Below, piece by piece: positions 7,553 through 14,166 of a DNA stretch of 16,852 nt (positions within the stretch are counted from its first letter, which is position 1; each line of letters starts with the position of its first letter). The notes beneath the pieces were generated by a model that made no database searches, was not told where the DNA came from, and worked only from the letters and a program-made list of their open reading frames with translations. Position numbers and translations under genes: made by a program. The stretch is from JAEXNA01 sp050486105 (GTDB lineage: Bacteria; Vulcanimicrobiota; Xenobia; Xenobiales; JADMJV01), in the NCBI GenBank assembly GCA_050486105.1, contig JBJHCR010000116.1, forward strand, positions 1-16,852, given 5' to 3'.

Positions 7553-7580
7553 CGACCCGGGGAAACCCGGGTCGCCCTTT
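7553..7580 (+). other. GNRA-capped hairpin between tRNA-Asp and tRNA-Phe
   Basis: CGACCCGGG (7553-7561) pairs perfectly with CCCGGGTCG (7566-7574) around a GAAA tetraloop. Only CCCTTTAT follows, so the U-tract is poor. It may act as a partial terminator that lowers tRNA-Phe yield, or as a processing landmark in the precursor. Confidence 0.6.
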
Positions 7581-7588
7581 ATGGGCAT

Positions 7589-7664
7589 GCCGAAATAGCT
7601 CAGTCGGTAGAGCAAGCGACTGAAAATCGCTGTGTCGGCGGTTCGATTCCGTCTTTCGGCACCA
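7589..7664 (+). tRNA. tRNA-Phe(GAA)
   Basis: 76-nt cloverleaf with an encoded CCA. The acceptor GCCGAAA (7589-7595) pairs with TTTCGGC (7654-7660), then A and CCA. The D arm is GCTC/GAGC. The anticodon arm AGCGA/TCGCT closes the loop CTGAAAA with anticodon GAA. The T arm is GGCGG-TTCGATT-CCGTC. Its last 17 bases are repeated 332 bp downstream, and its T arm recurs in inverted form at 7728-7747 and 8058-8076. Confidence 0.97.
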
Positions 7665-7792
7665 AAGGAACTTTACTCCGGTAAGGTTCCTTTTTTATTC
7701 CCCACCACCTTAGATCCACCCAAGTAAGGAATTGAACCGCCGACACACAAACTTGGAGGCGGTTCGCAAGGGAGCGAAGCGACCGTTCCGAG
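7648..7792 (+). repeat. Repeat unit A: tRNA-Phe 3' tail, terminator and flank
   Basis: This stretch recurs at 7980-8159. It comprises the last 17 bases of tRNA-Phe, the terminator, a 35-bp block identical in both copies (7712-7746 and 8042-8076), and a hairpin GAACCGCC (7734-7741) / GGCGGTTC (7758-7765). It ends with a 19-bp block GCGAAGCGACCGTTCCGAG (7774-7792 and 8141-8159). It contains no gene that I can support. Confidence 0.85.
7664..7699 (+). terminator. Intrinsic terminator of the tRNA operon
   Basis: A 13-bp stem (7664-7676 with 7681-7693, one G-T pair) is capped by TCCG, which with the closing C-G is a UNCG tetraloop. It is followed by a T-rich tract (7691-7696, then ATT). The stem begins in the last base of tRNA-Phe. 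Confidence 0.92.
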
Positions 7793-7794
7793 TG

Positions 7795-7969
7795 TCCTTG
7801 TGGTGGGCTCTCAGAACTTGTCTCGCACCACCTGGGTGCCGATCACGGCGTCGTCAGGGCTTTTCCGGTGCTCAAAGAGCGCTGCTCTTATCCGCTCCTC
7901 AAAACCCTGCCTCCTGGTGCTATGCCCTGAGGAGGCGCGATCCTACGTCCCGATAACCCACCACAAGGA
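7795..7969 (+). other. Spacer between repeat units, with long closing inverted repeat and nested stems
   Basis: TCCTTGTGGTGGG (7795-7807) is perfectly complementary to CCCACCACAAGGA (7957-7969), and CGAG lies just outside each arm. Inside, nested stems are possible: GCACC (7825-7829) with GGTGC (7835-7839), TCAGGGC (7854-7860) with GCCCTGA (7924-7930), and within the latter AAGAGC (7875-7880) with GCTCTT (7884-7889). A terminator follows 27 nt later. It could be an uncharacterised structured RNA or a small element with terminal inverted repeats. No promoter is evident, and no coding region is convincing. Confidence 0.4.
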
Positions 7970-7979
7970 CTCGAGGCCA

Positions 7980-8159
7980 TCCGTCTTTCGGCACCAAGGG
8001 ACCTTACTGCGGTAAGGTCCTTTTTCTTTACCCACCACTTCAGATCCACCCAAGTAAGGAATTGAACCGCCGACACTAAAAATGGAGGCGGTTCGCCGGG
8101 TACCGGGTACTCAACGAAGTTGGGTGTCAGTTGGGTGGAAGCGAAGCGACCGTTCCGAG
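7980..8159 (+). repeat. Repeat unit A': second copy of tRNA-Phe tail, terminator and flank
   Basis: It starts with an 18-bp exact copy of the tRNA-Phe end (7980-7997 equals 7648-7665). The copy carries the 35-bp identical block and the repeated GAACCGCC/GGCGGTTC hairpin (8064-8071 with 8087-8094). It ends with the 19-bp block at 8141-8159. Between the hairpin and that block it carries about 40 extra bases with short tandem repeats (CCGGGTA twice; AGTTGGGTG twice). Confidence 0.85.
7996..8029 (+). terminator. Duplicated intrinsic terminator
   Basis: A 12-bp stem (7996-8007 with 8012-8023) is capped by TGCG, again a UNCG-type loop, followed by TTTTTCTTTA. Relative to the first copy an A-T pair has become C-G, so pairing was kept by changes on both sides. 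This indicates that the hairpin, not just the sequence, has been maintained. Confidence 0.85.
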
Positions 8160-8205
8160 GGAGTGGAAAAGAGGGGTGAGTGCCTCATCTAGGGAATATG
8201 TACCA

Positions 8206-8775
8206 ATGCGGAATCTCTTATATTGCTTGCTCCTCAGTGTCTTCCTCGCATCCCCGAGTTTATCTCAAACCATTCACGTTCAAAGTCACAACGGCTCGAC
8301 GGTGGAGTTGGGTCCCAACGGGATCTGGGCTCAAGGCCAAAATGGCTCCACTTGGCTCGGCCTAGATTCCCAAGGCCAGCGAGTTATCCAAGCGGATGGA
8401 CCTCGGGGAAGAGTGATTCTCAGCTCGCCTTCAGATTCCAATTTGGGAAACAGTTTGCCAGTGGGCTCGCTCAACTCAGGAGTTCAAACCCAGGGCAACT
8501 TCCATCTCGGGACCGATGCCCAACCGCGCAGTCAAGGGCTAGAGGGCTCGCAGCCCAGTCCTCAGCATTGGACGCTGGGGGAAGCCAACGATGGAAGCCT
8601 CATCTTGTCGGAACCTAATGTCGGCTCCGTGGTGATCGGCCGCGGGCCTCAGGCCACCTCCACCTTCAGTTCTCCCAAGGGCTCGTTCACCATCAACAAC
8701 GATCTTTTGTTGCGCGTACTCGAAATGGAAGGTGATGAAAGAAGCTCCAGATTACTCCGAGAATTGTTGCGCTAA
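8206..8775 (+). CDS. Exported protein of unknown function with NGS-type repeats
   Basis: Not recognised. The 189-residue product begins with a clear signal peptide: MRN, a hydrophobic core LLYCLLLSVFLAS, and a likely cleavage near SLSQ (about residue 20). The mature part is rich in Gly, Ser, Asn and Gln, with short repeated beta-like segments built on GS followed by hydrophobic residues: NGSTVELG (29-36), NGSTWLGL (46-53), DGSLILSE (129-136), GSVVIGRG (140-147), KGSFTIN (158-164). A charged amphipathic tail (about 166-189, rich in Leu, Arg and Glu) closes it. The frame is open from 8131, but I chose ATG 8206. This puts the signal peptide at the N terminus and has AGGGAA at 8191-8196 as ribosome-binding site. 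It stands alone between the tRNA repeat region and the patatin gene. Confidence 0.75.
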   Translation: MRNLLYCLLLSVFLASPSLSQTIHVQSHNGSTVELGPNGIWAQGQNGSTWLGLDSQGQRVIQADGPRGRVILSSPSDSNLGNSLPVGSLNSGVQTQGNFHLGTDAQPRSQGLEGSQPSPQHWTLGEANDGSLILSEPNVGSVVIGRGPQATSTFSSPKGSFTINNDLLLRVLEMEGDERSSRLLRELLR

Positions 8776-8908
8776 TTTGTGGCCCAAACTCGCTGCTGGT
8801 CCTCAACCAACCTCAGAGCTAGACAAACACTGGCTGTCGCACCGGTGAACTCCTAAGACTCTCCCGGTCCTCCAAGGAGCGATGGCACCGTCCTAAGAAC
8901 CTTCTTTT

Positions 8909-9982
8909 ATGCGCTCTCCGCGATGGTTTCGCATTCTAATCGGCAACAAAGCTCGAGTGCATCTTCAACACTTCGGATGCGCTCCAGACTCATTTGAGAT
9001 GCTTCTCGCCGCCTCGGGTGGCCCCCGTTGGATAGGGTTGGTGGGACTCGACCGAGCTCTAGCTCGGTTCCTATCTGGACGGTCCATCCCTGAAAACCAA
9101 AGACTTCCTCTCATGGGAGCCTCAAGCGGCGCTTGGCGGGTGGCCGCAATGGCGTGCGACACAACCGGGGACACCTACGAAGAACTGATCGAGGCCTATA
9201 TCACCCAATGCTACTCCGGCAAGCCAAGCCAGCGCCAGGTCAGCGATACGTGCAGAGCCTATCTCGAGCAAGTGTTTACTCCTGGGAGGATCGATTTTGC
9301 CCTGAACAATCCCAAGTTCGAAACACGTTTCACCACCGCGATCTTCCCTGACCAGCACTCAGGTCGCCTGCTCTTACTGACCAAGCTCATTCTGGCCCTA
9401 ACTCTCAACGCCGTTGACCGAAGGCTCCTGAGCAAAGTGTTTAGGCGAGGTCTGTTCGTAGCGGATCACTCTCGGCTCAACACAGATTTTCAGCAGAGAA
9501 GCTGGGATCACATTGCCACCCAGATGGTAGCCCTGGAATCCAAAAATTTCCTAATCGGTCTTCTGGCCTCAGGCTCCATCCCTTTTGTCTTGGAAGGAGA
9601 ATGTGACATTCCCGGGGCTGGTCCAGGACTTCATCTTGACGGTGGACTGATCGATTATCACTTCGAAGTCGAAGACCGTGGCCCAATTCTCTATCCCCAC
9701 TTTTCCGAAGAGCCGATTCCCGGCTGGCTCGATCGTTTCCCACCCCACCGCAGAATCAGTCGGCAAGCCCGAGAGAACCTGTGTCTCATCCTTCCTTCTT
9801 TGGAAATGATATCAAAGTTCCCTGGCCAAGGCTTTCCCGTTCGCCAGGACTTTGAGCACCTATCCAACGAGGTCCGAATGAAACGGTGGCGTCAAACGGC
9901 TGAAGCCTGTGAACCCATGGAGCGTGAATTGCAAGCCTGCCTGGACGCCGGAGAACTTTTAGACGTCGCTCAACCATTTTGA
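8909..9982 (+). CDS. Patatin-like phospholipase/acylhydrolase family protein
   Basis: Probable serine acylhydrolase with a Ser-Asp dyad. The oxyanion-type segment is AASGGPRW at 34-41. The nucleophile elbow is GASSG at 70-74 (GxSxG, Ser72). The second dyad residue is Asp244 in DGGLIDYH. These three elements in this order and spacing define the patatin family, whose members hydrolyse phospholipids or other acyl esters. The substrate cannot be told from the sequence. The product of 357 residues has no signal peptide or membrane segment that I can see, so it is probably cytosolic or peripheral. The ATG at 8909 has no Shine-Dalgarno site directly upstream: AAGGAG at 8874-8879 is 29 nt away and sits next to a five-codon ORF (8882). 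A later start at GTG 8957 is possible. A strong terminator follows the stop codon. Confidence 0.82.
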   Translation: MRSPRWFRILIGNKARVHLQHFGCAPDSFEMLLAASGGPRWIGLVGLDRALARFLSGRSIPENQRLPLMGASSGAWRVAAMACDTTGDTYEELIEAYITQCYSGKPSQRQVSDTCRAYLEQVFTPGRIDFALNNPKFETRFTTAIFPDQHSGRLLLLTKLILALTLNAVDRRLLSKVFRRGLFVADHSRLNTDFQQRSWDHIATQMVALESKNFLIGLLASGSIPFVLEGECDIPGAGPGLHLDGGLIDYHFEVEDRGPILYPHFSEEPIPGWLDRFPPHRRISRQARENLCLILPSLEMISKFPGQGFPVRQDFEHLSNEVRMKRWRQTAEACEPMERELQACLDAGELLDVAQPF

Positions 9983-9990
9983 CAACAAGA

Positions 9991-10019
9991 GGAGACCGCC
10001 GATTCGGCGGTCTCCTTTT
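9991..10019 (+). terminator. Intrinsic terminator after the patatin gene
   Basis: GGAGACCGCCG (9991-10001) pairs with CGGCGGTCTCC (10005-10015) around ATT, 11 bp of mostly G-C pairs, followed by TTTT. It lies 8 nt after the + strand stop. Read on the minus strand it is 42 nt past the end of the FKBP gene but with a poorer T tract, so it may serve both convergent genes. Confidence 0.88.
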
Positions 10020-10056
10020 GCTCGCTCCCAATCAGCGTGCTCGCAGAGCGTGAAAG

Positions 10057-11259
10057 TTACTCCTGATCCGGCTCTTGAGGTGCCTCGGTGGCGGGTTCAG
10101 GCTGTGGGGCCTCCGGAGGCCCCAGATACTCGACTTCGAAATATAAAGTCGCGAAACCCGGAATGGAAGGTGGACGACCTTGCGGCCCATAGGCCATATT
10201 GTAGGGAATTACAAGGCGACGGACTTCACCGAGCTTCATCCCTACCAGACCTTGATCCCAACCTTGAATCACCTGCCCTGCCCCCAGAGTCACTTCAATA
10301 GGCTGCTGACGGTCCAACGAGGAATCGAATTTCTGCGATCCTTCGAAGCCATCGGTCCATCCGGTGTAATGAAAACGTCCGCGCTGACCAGACTCGATAG
10401 GCGCCCCTTGGCCCTCCTTCACAGTTTCTTTGGACAAGTCTCCGGGCTCGATGATCTCCAAGAGCTCAACTTCAAAAAAGAGTCGAGATAAGGGGGGTAT
10501 CTTCTCTTTATCCTGGTTTCCATAGGCCAAGTAGTGGGGGATAGACAGACGCCTCACCTCCCCTACCTTCATTCCTAGGACCCCTTTGTCCCATCCTGGG
10601 ATAACCTGACCTTTACCTACCGTGAAAGTGAAAGGCTGGTTTCGGTCCTTCGAGCTATCAAAAACCTCACCGCTCTCGAAATCTGACAACCGACCGACGT
10701 AGTGGACCTTGACATTCATCTCGTCCTCAACGACAGACTCCCCTTTCCCTGCCGTGACAGTCTCCACCACAAATTCTTCCTTAGGATAGACCTCGTTCAC
10801 TTTCATTTCAATATAGAATCGCTTGTCTGGAGCCAAGTTCGCCCCCTGTGGCAGCTCCCCGAAAAGGTCCTGGGCACTGATAGAGACCCGGCGAACTCCA
10901 CCGATCTTCATTCCTTGGGCGGCCTCTAATAGGCCTGGCAGCTCCACCACGTCAGGAACAATCAACATGGTCATTTCCCCTTGGCCAGAGGGCGTACCAT
11001 CGAATTCGTCTTCCCATACCTTAACGTCGGCTAGGAAGGCTCCGGTGCCTTCGACTTCCTCCCCGTCGCCTTCTTGCACATCGGTCACTTCAGCCGGAGC
11101 GCCAGCCTTGGCAGGGTTGGCCTCTTTGACAGTTTCGACCTGCTCTCCGGATGCCGCCTGTTCACCAGATGTAGTGTTTTGAGTGCATCCAAAACACAAT
11201 AAGGATAGGAGAGCGATCACTATGGTGCTGCGCAATGCAGACTCCCAGCTCTTATACAT
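10057..11259 (-). CDS. Exported (probable lipoprotein) FKBP-type peptidyl-prolyl isomerase with three FKBP-like domains
   Basis: Peptidyl-prolyl cis-trans isomerase/chaperone acting outside the cytoplasm. A signal sequence with hydrophobic core STIVIALLSLLCFG precedes Cys25. The lipobox is imperfect (CFGC rather than LxGC), so lipidation is likely but not certain. A linker rich in Gly, Ala and Glu (26-57) follows. Domains two (about 164-271) and three (275-382) carry FKBP active-site residues. Domain two has Tyr187, Phe200-Asp201, Val219-Ile220, Trp223, Tyr246 and Phe262. Domain three has Tyr298, Phe311-Asp312, Val330-Ile331, Trp334, Tyr357 and Phe374. Domain one (57-160) keeps the fold-like MKIGGVRRVSI segment but lacks the Tyr, Phe-Asp and Trp residues, so it is probably non-catalytic. 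The tail is Pro/Glu-rich. GAGGT precedes the ATG, and the zinc-ribbon gene ends 7 bp upstream. Confidence 0.9.
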   Translation of the reverse strand: MYKSWESALRSTIVIALLSLLCFGCTQNTTSGEQAASGEQVETVKEANPAKAGAPAEVTDVQEGDGEEVEGTGAFLADVKVWEDEFDGTPSGQGEMTMLIVPDVVELPGLLEAAQGMKIGGVRRVSISAQDLFGELPQGANLAPDKRFYIEMKVNEVYPKEEFVVETVTAGKGESVVEDEMNVKVHYVGRLSDFESGEVFDSSKDRNQPFTFTVGKGQVIPGWDKGVLGMKVGEVRRLSIPHYLAYGNQDKEKIPPLSRLFFEVELLEIIEPGDLSKETVKEGQGAPIESGQRGRFHYTGWTDGFEGSQKFDSSLDRQQPIEVTLGAGQVIQGWDQGLVGMKLGEVRRLVIPYNMAYGPQGRPPSIPGFATLYFEVEYLGPPEAPQPEPATEAPQEPDQE

Positions 11260-11266
11260 AAATTTC

Positions 11267-11509
11267 TTACCTCGAAACTTCTAGAATTATGGGTATCAAG
11301 AAGGGAAAAACTAGAGCCCAAGCCAGGAGGATAGCTGCGTAGCCCTTTGCGACCGGAGATGGCCCCTGTTCGCGATCTACGCAGACCTTGTTGTGGCCTT
11401 GAGGAGATGAACCACAACCCGGACATTGCTCCAAAGCGTCCCTCTCTGTCGGTCTCAACTTCAGTGTTGTCCCACATTCGGGACACGCTGTGCCTTGCGC
11501 GTTTACCAT
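11267..11509 (-). CDS. Small zinc-ribbon membrane protein
   Basis: An 80-residue product with CPEC at 9-12 and CPGC at 29-32, a classic four-cysteine zinc ribbon, and one C-terminal transmembrane helix (about 57-77, AAILLAWALVFPFLIPIIL). The function is unknown. Such small zinc-ribbon/TM proteins are common in bacteria. I chose ATG 11509 because AGAGG lies 8 nt upstream on the minus strand. An ATG 12 codons earlier (11545) lacks a ribosome-binding site. The stop is 7 bp before the FKBP lipoprotein start, whose ribosome-binding site overlaps the end of this gene, so the two are very likely co-transcribed. Confidence 0.7.
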   Translation of the reverse strand: MVNAQGTACPECGTTLKLRPTERDALEQCPGCGSSPQGHNKVCVDREQGPSPVAKGYAAILLAWALVFPFLIPIILEVSR

Positions 11510-11694
11510 AATCGATGCCTCTATTGTCCACGAAAACCTTGACACCTAAAGTGGTTTCAACGATTTCCCCACTGGAACCGGCTTCGTGGCCCTCAGGTGT
11601 GGGTCCTACCCAGGACCTCCCAGCGGACCTAAGCAAAGCTTTTCGGATGGGAGCGATAGGAACCACTCCTTCCAAGTAAGAAGACTGAAGGCCT

Positions 11695-14166
11695 ATGCAG
11701 CGCTTCAAAATCCTAGTCCTCGAAGACGATCCCCAAATGAGAGACATCCTTAGGCAGGTTCTTGAGGATGAAGAATACGAAGTCGTAGCGGTAGACCGTG
11801 GCGAAAAGGCCATTGACGCAGCTCGGGACACTTCTTTTGACCTCATAGTGGCGGACATCCGCATGGAGGGCGTGGGAGGCTTGGAGGCTATCGCCCAAAC
11901 CAAAGCAGTTCAACCTAGTATCGGAACCTTGATCGTTTCAGGATACGCGGACCCGGATGAAACCGAGCGGGCTAAGCAGTTGCAAATCGGCGGTTACCTC
12001 AAAAAACCGTTCAAAATGCAAGACTTCTTGCTCTACGTGCGGACCCAGCTTGCCGAGAGGATGAGGGTTAAAGAGGAGAGAGCCGAAGGCGACCAAGACC
12101 TTGAAGAACAAGAAGCCGACCCCCTCGTTTTGATCCAAGAATGCCTGACCGCCTTGGACCAACCGAAGCGCAAATGTGCTGTTGGCTCCATAGCACGAAC
12201 CCGTGACTTGGCCGATGGAATGGGGAGAGAGATCGGCCTAGTAGAGTCGGTTCGAAGAGAGCTCTCCGCCGCATGTGGCTTCTTGCTTTCGGTCGGTTCG
12301 AAGCTCGACTTAGACCGCTGGAGCGGACCCCCGGAACAATTGGCAGCCTTTCGGTCCATCGTTGCTTTCCACGAGGAAGCCCACAATGCTGAACCTCAAC
12401 CTCCCCTTGAAGCTCGCCTTGCGGCCTTGATTCTTACCATAGTGCAAGGAGAGCAGGACGTCGGTTCTATTTGGGCTCTTCCCAACTTGGCCGACCGGCC
12501 TGGAGTGGTTCGAGAATTGTCGGAACAATGTCCTCATCTCGACCCCGAACTCATCGAGGTTTTCCTAAGAGTTCAGGGTACGTCACAACAGCCTCAAAAC
12601 TCTGCCGCCATGTCCTCTCGAGATCGGTCCCATCGAGAGCGCTCTCTCTTCCTCCTTGCCCGAACTTTGGAGCGCGCAGGTGACCGAGGTGAAGCCTCTC
12701 GAGCTTACCAGACTATAGTTGACCGATTTCCAGGCACCCGAGAGTCGGTAGAATCCCGCCTAGCTCTAGCCCGGGCTAACCCCCAAGGAGAAAACGCTTC
12801 TTCGCTTCGGGAAGCGTGCAGAGAAGCCTCAAAACTCGGGCCGGTGACCGCAGCCCTCACAGCACTTGAGGCAGGGCATCTCCTCTTCCAGACGGGGGAT
12901 AGTCAAGCCAAAGAGTTTCTGGTAGGGGCTGCTCGGAGTTTGGAAAAACTTGGACTTGAAGGGGCCTTAGCCCGAGCAGCCATCCCCTTGGTATCGTTGG
13001 GGGTGAAACTCCCGGAAGGACGTTTTCCAAGACTAGTTCGAGCCTTGAGCAGTCCCGAAGAGCAAGAGGAAATGAGGCAGAATGCTCCCTGGCTCTTACC
13101 GCTCTTATTCAGAGCGCTGCCTCCACAGCCCACCGAGGACCTCTACGCCCTACTAGGACAACTCACCGACCTCTTTTCTATCGCCACCATCACCGCCTAC
13201 CGTGACGGAAAATTCGATCAAGATTGCTCGCTTCATTTGGTGGAGAGTTTGAGGGTGGGAGGTCGGCAGACTCCCGAAGAACTCCTCAACCTACTCCTTT
13301 CCGACGAACGCTCAGAGGTTCAAAGCAAAGCGAAGGCGTTGTTGACACGGTCCAACCAGGATCATGCCAAGCCTACCACTATCAGGATCCGGTCATTTGG
13401 CGTCTTGGAGGTCGCCGTGGGCGAAGAAGAGGTGGCGGGTAGCGAGTGGAAAACTCAAAAGGCCAAATTCTTTTTTGCCTTCTTGGCCGCCCGCTGGGGG
13501 CGAGCGGTTCCGGAGGAAACCGTTCGGGATATCTTTTGGCCCAAGAATGCGGAAAAAGGACGCAAAAACGTCTATTGGGCCACTTCGATCATCCGCAGAT
13601 GCCTTCGAGGAGACAGCGAGAACGGCGGCGATCTCGAAGTTTTAGAGCGCCAAGGGGAAACTTTGAGACTCAATCCGGAAGCCCCAAGATGGCACGACCT
13701 CGAAGAATTCAAACGTCTGCTAACCAAAGCCCAGAGGCTGGAGAAGGAAGGCAACTCAAACGCGGCAAGGCCACTCTATCGAAGATTGACAAGGCTCTAT
13801 CGCGGGCCCTATCTAGACGGCTGCTACATGGACTGGGCTATTCGCTATCGGGAGAGCTTGGAACGCCAAGTAGTCGATGCCCTGGTCCGCCTGGCAGACC
13901 TTGCCCTTGAAGCTAGAGAGTTCAAAGAGGCCATAGAAGCTGCCGAACAGGCCATCGCAATCGACCCTTGTCGTCAAGACGCTGCTGCGCTCGGAATGAA
14001 ATCGTTGATAGAGTCTTCGCAACCGGAGAAAGCCATCGAGATTTTTCAGCGAGTGGAGAAGAGCCTACGAGTCGACTACTCTCTTGAGCCCAATACGGAA
14101 CTTATCGAAATGCTCTACCGAGCACGTCTTGGTTCACCCGACAGCTCTAGCGCTCTTATTGGTTAG
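11695..14166 (+). CDS. Response regulator: receiver, degenerate HD-GYP-like domain, helical repeats, SARP-type DNA-binding and BTAD domains
   Basis: Predicted phosphorylation-controlled transcription regulator of 823 residues. The receiver (about 1-122) has the acidic cluster E10-D11-D12, phosphoacceptor D54 in VADIRM, S82 and K104. Residues about 150-295 follow the HD-GYP pattern segment by segment: LTALDQPKR, ARTRDLADGMGREIGL, AACGFLLSVGSKL, AFHEEAHNAEPQPPLEARLA, LDPELIEVFL. The HD pair, the preceding GH and the GYP are lost, so it cannot be an active c-di-GMP phosphodiesterase. Residues about 310-555 are helical with TPR-like pieces. An OmpR-type winged helix (about 562-660, IRIRSFGVLEV onward) and a BTAD helical domain (about 665-812) form a SARP-type C terminus. 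The ATG has a close GAAGG. It is divergent from the zinc-ribbon gene and convergent with the histidine kinase. Confidence 0.85.
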   Translation: MQRFKILVLEDDPQMRDILRQVLEDEEYEVVAVDRGEKAIDAARDTSFDLIVADIRMEGVGGLEAIAQTKAVQPSIGTLIVSGYADPDETERAKQLQIGGYLKKPFKMQDFLLYVRTQLAERMRVKEERAEGDQDLEEQEADPLVLIQECLTALDQPKRKCAVGSIARTRDLADGMGREIGLVESVRRELSAACGFLLSVGSKLDLDRWSGPPEQLAAFRSIVAFHEEAHNAEPQPPLEARLAALILTIVQGEQDVGSIWALPNLADRPGVVRELSEQCPHLDPELIEVFLRVQGTSQQPQNSAAMSSRDRSHRERSLFLLARTLERAGDRGEASRAYQTIVDRFPGTRESVESRLALARANPQGENASSLREACREASKLGPVTAALTALEAGHLLFQTGDSQAKEFLVGAARSLEKLGLEGALARAAIPLVSLGVKLPEGRFPRLVRALSSPEEQEEMRQNAPWLLPLLFRALPPQPTEDLYALLGQLTDLFSIATITAYRDGKFDQDCSLHLVESLRVGGRQTPEELLNLLLSDERSEVQSKAKALLTRSNQDHAKPTTIRIRSFGVLEVAVGEEEVAGSEWKTQKAKFFFAFLAARWGRAVPEETVRDIFWPKNAEKGRKNVYWATSIIRRCLRGDSENGGDLEVLERQGETLRLNPEAPRWHDLEEFKRLLTKAQRLEKEGNSNAARPLYRRLTRLYRGPYLDGCYMDWAIRYRESLERQVVDALVRLADLALEAREFKEAIEAAEQAIAIDPCRQDAAALGMKSLIESSQPEKAIEIFQRVEKSLRVDYSLEPNTELIEMLYRARLGSPDSSSALIG

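Noticed and set aside
7403..7684. Open frame across the three tRNAs
   Set aside because: It consists of tRNA sequence only; all three cloverleafs are complete.
7589..7997. Intact integrated element with attachment sites at tRNA-Phe
   Set aside because: The 18-bp direct repeats would fit, but the interval is only about 330 bp and has no integrase or cargo gene, so I report it only as a possible scar.
7732..8076. Short open frames on both strands in the repeat region
   Set aside because: They follow the repeats and inverted repeats, lack ribosome-binding sites and have no sensible composition.
11220..11903. 227-codon minus-strand frame over the divergent region
   Set aside because: It overlaps both the zinc-ribbon gene and the receiver domain in other frames and its product is low-complexity Ser/Arg.
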